Part shown: in pieces, positions 22,201-27,174 of the stretch
How positions within the stretch are numbered: position 1 is the first letter of the stretch
How the letters are laid out: every line of letters starts with the position of its first letter
Assembly: GCA_905221605.1 (NCBI GenBank)
Contig: CAJNDS010002493.1
Span: forward strand, 170,001 to 230,000
Length of the DNA: 60,000 nucleotides
Direction: 5' to 3'
Source: Symbiodinium natans
Taxonomy: Eukaryota; Sar; Dinophyceae; Suessiales; Symbiodiniaceae
Notes under the pieces: model-generated
Databases searched by the model: none
What the model was told of the DNA's origin: nothing
Seen by the model: the letters and a program-made list of their open reading frames with translations, nothing else
Made by a program: the position numbers and the translations under genes

Positions 22201-23770
22201 TAAACCCTACGAAACCCCACAAACACTCTAACCTTATCAAACCTAGAATTCCTCTAAGACGTATAAATCCTATGAGCCCTCTAAACCCTCTAAGCCCTGT
22301 AAGCAGGAGAAACCCTAGAAACCCTATAACCCTCAGGCCCAGGCCACGTGGCACTTCTCGAGAACCAGGATGTGGTAGATGATTTCGTCCTTCATCCAAG
22401 GAGCCCCCCGGGCCCCTTAAGATTTTGAAAAAGGTTTAGGGTTTTAGGGTTTTAGGGTTTTAGGGTTTTAGGGTTTTAGGGTTTTAGGGTTTTAGGGTTT
22501 TAGGGTTTAGGGTTTAGGGTTTAAGGGTTTTAGGGTTTTAGGGTTTTAGGGTTTTAGGGTTTTAGGGGTTTAGGGTTTTAGGGTTTTAGGGTTTTAGGGT
22601 TTAGGGTTTTAGGATGTTTTGGTTTAGAGTTTCCGATTCCTTAATTTAAGGGGGCTTAAGATCTCGGTACCCGCTATTCCAACCACGCGACACGCTGCTA
22701 GGTTGGTGTTAACATAGCTTAGATGAATTTACAGTACCAGAACATTGATGGGTGGTGCATGACGCGATGGCCTTGTGATGGCAATGTTCAACTAACTTCC
22801 TGCACAACAACCCCAACCCCCTAAACCCTAAACCCTAAACCCTAAACCCCAAACCCCAAACCCTGAGACCTTATACGAAGGATCCCTACATATCCCTACG
22901 TAACCTGAACCCTCAACCTTGAAGCCCGAACCCTGTATGTCGTGTTGTCCTCCACCATTTCGAAAGCTGAGGCTGAGCTACCCACCTCTCTGAGGATAGC
23001 TCTCAGGAAGAGGGTTTTGGGGGTTCAGGGTTTAGGTATTCAAGCTTTCGGGCCAAAGGTTTGTTCGGCAAGGTCGGATAAGCACGCAAAAGTAAGCCGA
23101 CATGCTCACCCCAAGCCCGCCCAAGCACTACTCAAAACGAAGCCAAGTGGGAGGCAGACAAAGCCGAGCCAGCAGGATTTTCATTCATCAGAGGCTAAGA
23201 TGAGCCAACGCGTCCAAGACGCGAAAAAGCATGAACCAAGCCATGCGCAAGGCACGGGGAGTGGAGGAGTTGCCGGACTTGGATGTCTTCGATCCTCGAG
23301 CGCATGATGCGAAGACATTCCAGGCCGAGGTTCTCGTCCTTGTTGGCCAGATGCTGGATATCAACTTTCGAACCCTGCGCAACAGCCGGGACTTGCCAGT
23401 TCCCCCCCAAAAAAGAACAGAAGCCAGCAGGCTGTCCGAGAATTCCCGCAAATTCTGTGAGTGCCAGCACGACAGTGGCTAGAAACACGAGAAAGCTTCC
23501 GCGAAAGCTGCTACATACACCAACCCTCAAGTGCCCGACTGTCACAAGGCGCAGCTCAAGCCGCACCGTATTGAACAGGGGACGGCGCAGCTCACGTGAT
23601 GGTACCCAAGCGGCCTGCAGGAGTGGACAGCGCCGTCTCCCAGATTGCAGAAGATGCACCGCTGGCAACCGGGGCTGTGTTGCAGGACCCTCGACATAGA
23701 GAAAAAAACACGGGGCCCCCTCCAAGGCACTGGCGAGGCATGCCATGGTTGCGCGAAGAGAAACTGGCAA
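4234..23770 (-). CDS. gene A: multi-exon gene, product not recognised
   Basis: At least 43 short exons on the minus strand (listed separately) keep one reading frame when joined at AG acceptors and GT, GC or GA donors. The product is about 1,200 residues as reconstructed. It is mostly helical and leucine/alanine rich, with no catalytic motif I recognise, and low-complexity proline/serine stretches occur around exons 19-21. A tract around 20978-21842 is rich in L, Q, E and K and could be coiled coil. Intron donors are roughly 23 GT, 10 GC and 10 GA, all paired with AG. The start codon and last exon are unresolved. The chain was built by hand, so individual junctions may be off by a few bases. 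The run of phase matches over dozens of introns is the main support. Confidence 0.65.
4833..4975 (+). repeat. TTTAGGG array, about 20 units
   Basis: Almost uninterrupted heptamers just left of exon 42. They are followed by a short CCCTAAACCC, so orientation flips within 20 bp of the exon. Confidence 0.95.
4998..5065 (-). CDS. gene A exon 42
   Basis: Reads QVLAAQLLTELLSKKYPKMP. The acceptor is GGCAGAG and the donor is CAG followed by GTGCGG. The first two bases complete the codon left open by exon 41. Confidence 0.7.
5071..5368. repeat. inverted repeat flanking exon 41
   Basis: Left arm 5071-5181 (tatacaaacccttcaatccctaaa ... gaaccctttcagggattgcg) is matched almost base for base by the inverse at 5251-5366. 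The arms are mostly telomere-like units, but unique ends (tatacaaacccttcaat and ccctttcagggattgcg) show a true inverted duplication. The centre is exon 41. Confidence 0.9.
5211..5245 (-). CDS. gene A exon 41 (35 nt)
   Basis: Reads WRPEELRKLLA between a CGGGAG acceptor and a GCAG/GTGGGG donor. It is only 35 nt long and sits in the loop of the inverted repeat 5071-5368. Confidence 0.65.
5390..5740 (+). repeat. tandem repeat, about 86-bp unit
   Basis: Four copies of a unit containing gggcttcttttgggattgagggcttcaggctt...ttctttggggcttcttaaggtgttgtttaaggtttta. The unit is telomere-like in flavour but much longer and diverging. It lies in the intron between exons 40 and 41. Confidence 0.8.
6158..6219 (-). 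CDS. gene A exon 40
   Basis: Reads LLRCSSQAGGQALVAAPDFR with entry in phase 0 after GTCCCAG. A GA donor (CCG/GAAGAC) gives the phase needed by exon 41. It is bracketed by C-rich (left) and G-rich (right) arrays. Confidence 0.65.
6478..6577. mobile_element. family 6 MITE-like element with 6-bp TSD
   Basis: Terminal repeats TACTATTTGCTTAAGAACCCC and GGGGTTCTTAAGCAATTAGTA differ at one position. The element is flanked by GATCAC on both sides (472-477 and 578-583), a target-site duplication. It has no coding capacity and lies in a gene A intron. The second copy is 48943-49046. Confidence 0.88.
6901..6987 (-). CDS. gene A exon 39
   Basis: Reads VEDMNAKYRCMPGRIVYTAT then WPKGMLVCE, in phase 0 at both ends. 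The acceptor is CGCAG. The exon ends at GAG followed directly by GTTTAGGG, so the telomere repeat itself supplies the 5' splice site. Confidence 0.75.
7156..7209 (-). CDS. gene A exon 38
   Basis: Acidic peptide LNTLLSENDVHEVDTPEF between a CTCAG acceptor and a TTC/GTCCCA donor. The same frame stays open beyond the donor to about 7048, so a longer exon is possible. Confidence 0.6.
7517..7595 (-). CDS. gene A exon 37
   Basis: Reads STAKDWVVLDDQGQAIETWT then VPARLP. The acceptor is TTATGAG. Ending at CCA with a GA donor gives phase 0 for exon 38, and an alternative GTAGGG donor lies 5 nt further on. Confidence 0.7.
7683..7760 (-). CDS. gene A exon 36
   Basis: Reads QFLRATQGTSKLVPRTVAGV then SSMDS. 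The acceptor is CCTGGAG and the donor TCG/GTAGCT. Phases match exons 35 and 37. The overlapping plus-strand ORF at 7470-7808 is taken as a shadow. Confidence 0.7.
7961..8058 (-). CDS. gene A exon 35
   Basis: Reads DAVSDIAPLGYAKVSRLVEA then FIQAAGVGDLAV, with a GAGAG acceptor and a GCG/GTTGAG donor. GAC occurs at the start of this exon and at the start of the upstream intron, so that junction could slide by three bases. Confidence 0.75.
8136..8773. repeat. large foldback (arms about 220 bp) inside an intron
   Basis: Left arm 8136-8360 (tttagtgt.agaacgtcaaagcttgcccc ... gggggaccccaagatcct) and right arm 8553-8773 are inverse copies. They differ by a 7-bp insertion and by homopolymer lengths of C/G runs up to 17. 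The centre 8361-8552 repeats 'aggatcttggggtcc'. The whole structure is the middle of the intron between exons 34 and 35. Confidence 0.92.
8857..8942 (-). CDS. gene A exon 34
   Basis: Reads LELQRARPPEAWVAASMVND then TAKNLIPQ. It enters 2 nt into a codon after CCCGAAG and ends CAG before a GA donor (GACGGC). Confidence 0.75.
9414..9471 (-). CDS. gene A exon 33
   Basis: Reads AACGLALLGETAWRRVGWL. The acceptor is CCGAG and the donor C/GTTTGT. The split codon completed by exon 34 gives a continuous WLLLELQ. Confidence 0.7.
9536..9590 (-). CDS. gene A exon 32
   Basis: Reads EREVGLARFVDEDTRLHQ between a GAGCAG acceptor and a CAG/GCGCGT (GC) donor. The internal GGTTTAG is in frame and is read as codons, so telomere-like bases can also be coding. 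Confidence 0.65.
9800..10290. other. A-rich intronic stretch
   Basis: Lower-GC segment in the intron between exons 31 and 32. ORFs of about 100 codons are open on both strands, but none shows exon-like boundaries fitting gene A. I see no recognisable domain. Confidence 0.4.
10330..10437. mobile_element. family 8 repeat copy 2
   Basis: Matches 1016-1120. It is bracketed by the direct repeat tcatatactttggagg (10313-10328 and 10435-10450), which may be a duplicated target or part of the element. Confidence 0.6.
10529..10556 (-). CDS. gene A exon 31 (28 nt, tentative)
   Basis: Reads PFEILGAP with CCAAG acceptor and GG/GAGTCG donor. It is needed to restore phase between exons 30 and 32, but such a short exon is weak evidence by itself. 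Confidence 0.4.
10562..10802 (+). repeat. TTTAGGG array, about 33 units
   Basis: The longest G-strand array in the window. It is essentially pure, with one TTTTAGTG interruption near 10656. Confidence 0.97.
11247..11307 (-). CDS. gene A exon 30
   Basis: Reads GPSAGTRGSPDLDRQRVEPR after CTCGAG. A GC donor (GCA/GCGAGG) or a GT donor 5 nt later (GAG/GTGGTT) are both possible, and the first fits exon 31. Confidence 0.55.
11641..11686 (-). CDS. gene A exon 29 (46 nt)
   Basis: Reads RAAAMHVPPFPVWWT. Both sites are canonical: TGTCAG acceptor and ACG/GTAAGC donor. Confidence 0.7.
12061..12137 (-). CDS. gene A exon 28
   Basis: Reads VGTVADSLMRGTPQFLGRSM then GEGLV. The acceptor is TTGAAAG. A GC donor (GGC/GCAGCG) joins it in phase to exon 29. 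The frame stays open to a TGA at 11982, so a longer or terminal form is possible. Confidence 0.6.
12304..12396. mobile_element. family 2 element copy 1
   Basis: Ends are inverse: gctcccccttatactaacagtc-ttaa at the left, ttaag-agtgtcagtaaaagggggaacatccc at the right. Same family as 52677-52790. Confidence 0.7.
12643..12715 (-). CDS. gene A exon 27
   Basis: Reads FARLHLAARALFSPEQLRAL then EAPQ. The acceptor is CTCGCAG. A GA donor (CAG/GAGAAG) fits exon 28. The frame continues to a TGA, so this could instead be terminal. Confidence 0.7.
12732..12797 (+). repeat. TCAGGGTTC nonamer array
   Basis: Seven units of a 9-mer derived from the telomere-like heptamer, immediately upstream of exon 27 and passing into TTTAGGG. 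Confidence 0.85.
13074..13212 (-). CDS. gene A exon 26
   Basis: Reads LDSATAAAMRKRSFVDDTSS then RLSCAEQRLERLLRTAGDYK. GTGTCAG acceptor and TCAG/GTATTT donor. The 2-nt remainder AG plus G of exon 27 gives R. It is one of the longest exons of gene A, hydrophilic and likely helical. Confidence 0.78.
13270..13308 (-). CDS. gene A exon 25 (39 nt)
   Basis: Reads ATEGATEDFLQW. GCTACAG acceptor and a GA donor (TGGC/GACTGA). The intron to exon 26 would be only 57 nt and consists largely of GGGTTTGGGG-type sequence. Confidence 0.6.
13510..13558 (-). CDS. gene A exon 24
   Basis: Reads EFNRWRETDLRWRQPL. GCACAG acceptor and a GC donor (CTCG/GCAATC). Confidence 0.65.
13992..14091 (-). CDS. gene A exon 23
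   Basis: Reads QLRKLDQTASSCHSAKEALR then AVTPQATLKEPAK. CCTTAG acceptor and AAG/GTTCAG donor. It has C-rich array left and G-rich array right. Confidence 0.78.
14496..14524 (-). CDS. gene A exon 22 (29 nt)
   Basis: Reads APLGKATGR between CTCCAG and a donor GCGG/GTTTAG that lies in the telomere-like array. Short, supported mainly by phase. Confidence 0.5.
14640..14755 (+). repeat. TTTAGGG array, about 16 units
   Basis: Nearly pure array in the intron between exons 21 and 22. On the minus strand it reads CCCTAAA next to the acceptor side of exon 22. Confidence 0.95.
14810..14890 (-). CDS. gene A exon 21
   Basis: Reads DLGELQDILLGARRGGSSWA then RAPRILV, phase 0 at both ends. CTTCCAG acceptor and GTT/GTTTGG donor. 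A plus-strand frame over the same bases is also open and was judged a shadow. Confidence 0.65.
15098..15122 (+). repeat. GA microsatellite
   Basis: gagaaagagagagagagagaggga within an intron, surrounded by degraded CCCTAAA units. Confidence 0.85.
15254..15365 (-). CDS. gene A exon 20
   Basis: Reads ILDAYERLPRPTAPPGRTAL then LAKGRELLQPPGHLRFR. CTCCGAG acceptor and CGG/GTTTGG donor. A proline-rich linker is flanked by helices. Confidence 0.7.
15513..15584 (-). CDS. gene A exon 19
   Basis: Reads FPASLLLAAVAATGEPSNSG then SRG. CACCAAG acceptor and a GA donor (GGGAA/GAGCTA). The alanine/serine-rich composition resembles a linker. Confidence 0.6.
16042..16098 (-). CDS. optional small exon of gene A
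   Basis: Minus frame reads QHSPRADELHQ after CATCAG and before a possible GC donor. Its phase would allow insertion between exons 18 and 19, but the plus strand is open here too. Low confidence. Confidence 0.3.
16200..16560. repeat. triplicated 'ggttactttata...gggaaccttgaaccaaaa' block
   Basis: Three diverged copies (about 16212-16268, 16291-16332, 16516-16553). A related copy occurs at 45829-45870 inside the PPR gene. The block is interrupted by a family 1 element (16336-16434). Confidence 0.65.
16336..16434. mobile_element. family 1 element
   Basis: acttggaggttcatgggtacttataacc at the left and taagtacagttattatgaaggttccaag at the right form an imperfect inverted pair of the family 1 type. 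Confidence 0.6.
16612..16654 (-). CDS. gene A exon 18 (43 nt)
   Basis: Reads AQEQLFPQLRVHI. ACGAAG acceptor and a GC donor (TCGT/GCAGAA). Confidence 0.6.
16940..17029 (-). CDS. gene A exon 17
   Basis: Reads LFKCKAPGSSSLPVFRHTAA then TRPGSRKAT. The acceptor is AATATAG. The donor ACAG/GTGAGG is the best canonical site in gene A. Confidence 0.72.
17035..17145 (+). repeat. 58-bp tandem duplication
   Basis: attgcaatatcacctt.ttactttattaggtttagggtttc occurs twice in tandem (from 17035 and 17093), each followed by TTTCGGG units. Confidence 0.9.
17163..17272. mobile_element. family 4 element
   Basis: gggggtctacgaaaataaggg ... taccccctaatttcggaaccccc: inverse ends of a family also seen at 13828-13906, 32498-32590, 35217-35270 and, degraded, 36186-36298. 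Confidence 0.6.
17286..17382 (-). CDS. gene A exon 16
   Basis: Reads LQRRCFLPVHQASLLDLVPR then QSFCAEFFSGRS. The acceptor TTTGCAG is preceded by a T-rich tract. The donor is TCTA/GTGTAC. Confidence 0.78.
17883..17941 (-). CDS. gene A exon 15
   Basis: Reads PLREAIQDYSKFMRLEMLL. CCACAAG acceptor and a GC donor (TTG/GCAGCG) that joins directly to LQRRCF of exon 16. Confidence 0.75.
18305..18353 (-). CDS. gene A exon 14
   Basis: Reads TLNHAGQLVSVLLPIR. CCCGGAG acceptor and a GC donor (AGAG/GCATGA). Confidence 0.62.
18465..18541 (-). CDS. gene A exon 13
   Basis: Reads GGSLIGGTKAFCGCPWPLLE then ALHGR. CTGTCAG acceptor and a GA donor (AGG/GATCAG). Confidence 0.68.
18890..18965 (-). CDS. gene A exon 12
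   Basis: Reads ETWLAFVELHGLYCLLAALL then HRAAI, a strongly hydrophobic helix. GCAACAAG acceptor. A GC donor (ATCT/GCCTGG) gives the phase for exon 13, and an alternative GTAATC lies 14 nt later. Confidence 0.72.
18989..19130. mobile_element. family 3 element
   Basis: caatacccc ttcatttaaggaata ... ttccttcatcaagggtattgg: inverse ends, with internal repeats of 'aaggaatattcctt'. Relatives are at 31141-31235 and 54277-54412. Confidence 0.6.
19226..19281 (+). repeat. ACTTCCACAAA tandem repeat
   Basis: Five units of an 11-mer (one degenerate) abutting the donor of exon 11. Confidence 0.85.
19279..19325 (-). CDS. gene A exon 11
   Basis: Reads LLSSTVHGLGDETQP. GAGAG acceptor and CCT/GTCTTT donor in phase with exon 12. 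Confidence 0.65.
19621..19668 (-). CDS. gene A exon 10
   Basis: Reads APNLASSAVASVIPT. GTCTCAG acceptor and a GC donor (ACAT/GCCCTG). The open frame extends upstream through RICFERVS, so the acceptor could lie earlier. Confidence 0.55.
20187..20223 (-). CDS. gene A exon 9 (37 nt)
   Basis: Both sites are canonical (CAGGCAG acceptor, GACGAG/GTAACA donor). Joined to its neighbours it reads DHLRDPENGPGR. A second frame (ITFETRRTALDE) is equally open. Confidence 0.65.
20307..20393 (-). CDS. gene A exon 8
   Basis: Reads PETPQPTSKGQKALEEFLIP then SSRLGPCRS. GCTGAG acceptor and a GA donor (TCA/GACCCT). Confidence 0.62.
20508..20624 (+). repeat. TTTAGGG array
   Basis: About 16 units in the intron between exons 7 and 8. 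Confidence 0.95.
20650..20800 (+). repeat. 75-bp tandem duplication
   Basis: aaaatattcctggagatgatcctc.tagacccaataagg is repeated with about 20% divergence from 20677 and 20748. Intronic. Confidence 0.7.
20978..21076 (-). CDS. gene A exon 7
   Basis: Reads DISDQLDHAGHTRESLGARA then RVQKLLKMLRRPQ. GCGCAG acceptor and CAG/GTTGCC donor, 33 codons exactly. Predicted helical. Confidence 0.8.
21342..21372 (-). CDS. gene A exon 6 (31 nt)
   Basis: Reads LVLSLKMKHL. TTTGACAG acceptor and a GA donor (CTG/GACCCT). GAC also starts exon 7, so the junction can slide. Confidence 0.58.
21580..21608 (-). CDS. gene A exon 5 (29 nt)
   Basis: Reads VEMNCQQLQ. ATCTCAG acceptor and CAGCA/GTGCCT donor. Confidence 0.58.
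21771..21842 (-). CDS. gene A exon 4
   Basis: Reads VDLLADCFLGRLQGGQPQAE then AESE. CCAGAG acceptor and a GC donor (GAA/GCATGC). The frame is open further upstream (SPLVPE). Confidence 0.65.
22348..22389 (-). CDS. gene A exon 3 (42 nt)
   Basis: Reads DEIIYHILVLEKCH. ATGAAG acceptor and CAC/GTGGCC donor. A longer form starting at 22415 would add GAPWMK. Confidence 0.65.
22437..22612 (+). repeat. TTTTAGGG octamer array
   Basis: About 20 units of GGGTTTTA rather than GGGTTTA, with two short returns to the heptamer. A distinct, locally amplified variant. Confidence 0.95.
22738..22791 (-). CDS. gene A exon 2
   Basis: Reads LNIAITRPSRHAPPINVL in phase 0. AAGTTAG acceptor and CTG/GTACTG donor. 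Confidence 0.62.
23210..23770 (-). CDS. gene A exon 1 or internal 5' exon
   Basis: A 0.56 kb open stretch whose 3' part (DIQHLANKDENLGLECLRIM, then a leucine/histidine/arginine segment) is clearly protein-like. It ends GGACGC before a GTTGGC donor, in phase with exon 2. An ATG sits at 23770. A different minus frame is open over 23592-24182, so the true 5' end may lie upstream with an extra intron. Confidence 0.55.
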
Positions 23771-24182
23771 AAGGCGCAGACGAAGCGAAGGTTGAAGCGG
23801 CTGAAGGCCGGAGGGGTGCTGCCTCTACACACAGCCAATTTGTATGCCGCTTGGCATGTAGCTTATCGCAAGGACGCAGCAGAAGTTCCATGTGATTTCG
23901 ACTGCCGGCCTCACGGCCAACGCCAACATCCTGGCCTAGAAGCCTTTTCGGCACGTTGCTGCTGGCGCAACAGGTGAGTTCGTCAAAGCCCTGACAATGA
24001 ATAAATGTGGATAACTGGATAACGCTTATCAGGGCGTGGTCACACACATTCGCGCTACAGGCCAGGATTTCGTGCAAAAACATAGAAATACTATCATTGA
24101 TCGAAAAGCTCTGCAGAATCTGAAAGTGTGCAGGCGCAATTCTTAAAAACAAGCGGCCTTCTATTACAGTTCTCAAACACAC

Positions 24183-24615
24183 TAGTCAACGCTCTCAGCT
24201 GAGCTGGGGGGGGGGGGGCACTGCTGCCTCGGCTGGGTCGCGGGCGGGCTTAGGATTTAGGAGTTTAGGTGTTCAAGGTTTAGGGTTAAGCGCTTAGGCG
24301 TCTAGGGTTCTGGGTTTAGGGGCTCAGGGTTTAGGATTTGGGGTTCAGGGTTTTGGGCCTTCAGGGTTCAGGGTTTATAGAGTGCCCCTAAACCCTAAAC
24401 CCTAAACCATAGGCCGCCCGCGCCAGGGGGCGGCCGGTACAACTGAACGCTACCGCTTCGAGATCTGCTTGCTTTGCCAAGCAGATCGAGCTTGCCACAC
24501 CTGATGCATCCCTGCTAGCCATAGGGCACAATGTAATAATGGATTAACCCTAAACCCCCGACGCGCGACCCCGGCGGGGGAGGTCGGGCCTAAGAAGCCG
24601 TTGCGCCCCTGCCAG
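24183..24615. other. G-run, telomere-like remnants, small stem
   Basis: A 10-G run, degraded TTTAGGG units and a perfect stem gatctgcttg...caagcagatc (24461-24488). Coding-like frames exist on both strands at 24410-24500 but no exon could be fixed. Confidence 0.4.
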
Positions 24616-24894
24616 GCTTGCCCCCGCCAGGGTTGCCCCCCCCCCAGAATAGGGTTGCCCCCCGCCAGGTTGTTTCCTGTCAGCCCGTGAGGGTTGCCCC
24701 GGTTGCCCCCGCCAGGGTTGCCCCCACCAGGGTTGCCCCCGCCAGGGTTGCCCCCGCCAGGGTTGCCCTCCCCACGGAGGCTGACAGGGTTGTTGGTTCC
24801 GCCAGCCTACTTGGGTTGGTCCCCGGAATTGGCCTCGCCTATTCAGGCTTCTCTAGCTGCCAAAGTTCTCCATTAGTGGCCCCCGCCAGCTATG

Positions 24895-24926
<32 letters not shown>

Positions 24927-25835
24927 CGTTTATACCTCACTTTGCTTCCGCCACGGGTTGCCCCCGCCAGGGTTGCCCCCGCCAGGGTTGCCCCCCCCAG
25001 GGTTGCCCCCACCAGGGTTGCCCCCGCCAGGGTTGCCCCCGCCAGGCCCCCGTCAGGGTTGCCCCCGTTAGGGTTGCCCCCGCCAGGGTTGCCCCCGCCA
25101 GGGTTGCCCACACCAGGTTGCCCCCGCCAGGGTTGCCCCCGCCAGGCCAGGGTTGCCCCCGCCAGGCCAGGGTTGCCGCCGGGTTGCCCCCGCCAGGGTT
25201 GCCCTGCAGGGTGTTCCGCCAGGTTGCCCCCGCCAGGTTGCCCCACCAGGTTGCCCCCTCCAGCTTGCCCCCACCAGGGTTGCCCCCCGCCAGGGTTGCC
25301 CCCGCCAGGGTTGCCCCGCCAGGGTTGCCCCCGCCAGCGTTGCCCTGCAGGGTTCCCGCCAGGGTTGCCCCGGCCCGCCAGGGTTGCCCCGCCAGTTGCC
25401 CCCGCCAAAGTGCAGCGTTGCCCCACACCAGCAGGGTTGCCCCCTCCGGTTGCCCCCGAAATTGGGTTCGCGGCCTATTCAGGAATTGTGCACCTGTATG
25501 CTTCGTCGTCCTTGTCTATGAAGGCCCTGCCAAAGTTCTCCATCAGTGGCCCCCAGGGTCCAGACAAAAAGAAAAAATTCTGTTTATACCTCACCTTGCT
25601 TTGCCAGGGTTGCCCCCGCCAGGGTTGCCCCCACCAGGGTTGTCTCCGAGGTTTGCCCCCACCAGGGTTGCCTCTGCCAGGGTTGCCCCCGCCAGGGTTG
25701 CCCTGTCAGGTTGCCCCGCCAGGGTTGCCCCCGCCAGGGTTGCCCCCGCCAGGGTTGCCCCCGCCAGGGTTGCCCCCGCCAGGGTTGCCCCCGCCAGGGT
25801 TGCCCGCCAGGATGCCCAGGGTTGTCCCCGCCATT
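24616..25835 (+). repeat. 15-bp minisatellite GGGTTGCCCCCGCCA
   Basis: Dozens of 15-mers with indels. The period is a multiple of three, so several frames stay open and create long artefactual ORFs rich in PPPGL or RVAPA. A (TA)n run (24894-24919) and two copies of a unique module ending ctgccaaagttctccat.agtggcccc interrupt it. Confidence 0.95.
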
Positions 25836-26210
25836 TTTCATATTTTTAATCTACATTTTCTATCTTCTAATATTCCTTTAAGGAATTCCACTAATAATAA
25901 AATGCCAAGATTTCTATGGAAAGATATTAATTCTCGATCTATATCTTCTTCAAATTCATTTCGGCTTCTCTTCTTTCTCGCGTCCGGTGGATGCCGTCGA
26001 AGCATGTGGATTACTTACTCCCTTACATATCGTACCTGAATGGTATTTCTTATGCCAATATGCTATGCTAAAAGCTGTACCAAATAAAAATGCAGGATTC
26101 ATTATCTTTCATCCTATTTTACTTTACGAGAAGTCTTTCAATGTCATTCTATTTTAAAATTAAGACGTCCAGTAGATTTAATGGTTTTTATCGCAACCCC
26201 GCCGGGTTGC
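25836..26210 (+). pseudogene. mitochondrial DNA insert (NUMT)
   Basis: AT-rich segment abruptly set in the GC-rich minisatellite. It contains a clear cob fragment (26011-26109). The flanks (aattccactaataataaaatgcc..., cgtccggtggatgccgtcg) are also unlike nuclear DNA here and may be other mitochondrial pieces such as rRNA fragments, which I cannot verify. Confidence 0.8.
26011..26157 (+). pseudogene. cob: cytochrome b fragment
   Basis: Frame 1 from 26011 gives LTPLHIVPEWYFLCQYAMLK then AVPNKNAGF. This is the conserved PEWYF region of apocytochrome b, the ubiquinol-cytochrome c reductase subunit encoded in mitochondria. Only about 33 residues are recognisable before the frame diverges to a TAA at 26155. 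Full-length cob is about 360 residues. Its place in nuclear repeats argues for a non-functional insert. Confidence 0.9.
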
Positions 26211-26622
26211 CCAGTTTTACCCCTGCAAGGGTTGCCCCCACCAGGGTTGCCCCCACCAGCGTTGCCCCCGCCAGGGTTGCCGCCGAGTTAGGGTTGCCCT
26301 TGGCAGGGTTGCCCCGCCAGGGTTGTTTCCGCCAGGGTGACATTGCCCTCGCCGGGTTGCCCTGTCAGGGTTCCGCGCCTCCTCACGTCGCCTACTCAGG
26401 AATTGTGCACCTTCTCTGCGACGGCCCTACGCACCTCGTCCTCTTTGCGCGCTGGCGAGGCTTCGTCGTCCTTCTCTATGAAGTTTTGTTTGGTTGCGTG
26501 CGAAGGGCCCTGTCAAAGTTCTCTATTAATTAATTGCCAGGGTTTCCCATTAGTAGTCACCCCCGCCAGGGCCCCGCCAGGGTTGCCCCCGCCAAGGTTG
26601 ACATATATATATATATATATGT
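26211..26622 (+). repeat. minisatellite, right block
   Basis: The same 15-mer resumes after the mitochondrial insert, with a third copy of the unique module (26376-26535) and a (TA)n run at 26603-26621. The repeat also reappears at 26770-26850. Confidence 0.9.
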
Positions 26623-26751
26623 AGAGAGAGAAACTTACTGGCCCAAAACCCAAGGAAATAAAAGTTGGAACTTTCAGAATAAACTACCTTATAGGAAGCC
26701 CAAAAGTTGAAAAGTTGGGTTTTGAGCCAGTAAGGAAATAAGAAAGTGTTT

Positions 26752-27174
26752 TTAATACAAAAAACCTCGCCTTGCCCCTTCCAGGGTTGCCCGTGCCAGG
26801 GTTGCCCCCGCCAGGGTCGCCCCCGCAGTTGCCCCCGCCAGGGCCCTTGCGCCAGCGGGTGGCCGGGCCTTCCGCGCTTGGCCCTCGCCATTCTGCCATA
26901 TGAATGAGCTTGGGTCCGGAATTGGGCTTGAGGGTGTCTTAAACACAGTATGGGTGAAACAGATTGTCCCGCTCCCTGTTGATCCAGGAAAGTGTAGGCT
27001 CAAGCAACAGCAGCAGTCAACACGTCCCACCCCCGCCCAGTGGGGAGACTCGAGGTGTAAGCCCCCTTGATAGGGGGGGCCGTGGAGGGTAGACCGCTCT
27101 AAACCCAAAAAAGGCGGCAGTTTGGGTGGCTGGGGTGGGATCCGCTGCACCGAGGCGGCCCGACCCGCCACCAC
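26752..27174 (-). CDS. uncertain minus-strand ORF
   Basis: 140-codon open frame. The middle (TVFKTPSSPIPDPSSFIWQN) is protein-like, but the C-terminal part reads the minisatellite. The plus strand has a competing 56-codon ORF from ATG 26900 to TGA 27070 (MNELGSGIGLEGVLNTVWVK). Neither has an assignable function. Confidence 0.3.
   Translation of the reverse strand: MVAGRAASVQRIPPQPPKLPPFLGLERSTLHGPPYQGGLHLESPHWAGVGRVDCCCCLSLHFPGSTGSGTICFTHTVFKTPSSPIPDPSSFIWQNGEGQARKARPPAGARALAGATAGATLAGATLARATLEGARRGFLY

Noticed and set aside
23231-23977. Plus-strand ORF cluster with a CAG/GTGAGT donor at 23969
   Set aside because: The minus strand has a 0.56 kb open frame that links to gene A exon 2. The plus frames switch three times without acceptor sites.
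24618-26039. 473-codon plus-strand ORF rich in PPPGLPPPG and RVAPARVAPA
   Set aside because: The 15-bp repeat has a period divisible by three and lacks stops in several frames on both strands. The ORF also runs into the mitochondrial insert out of its frame.
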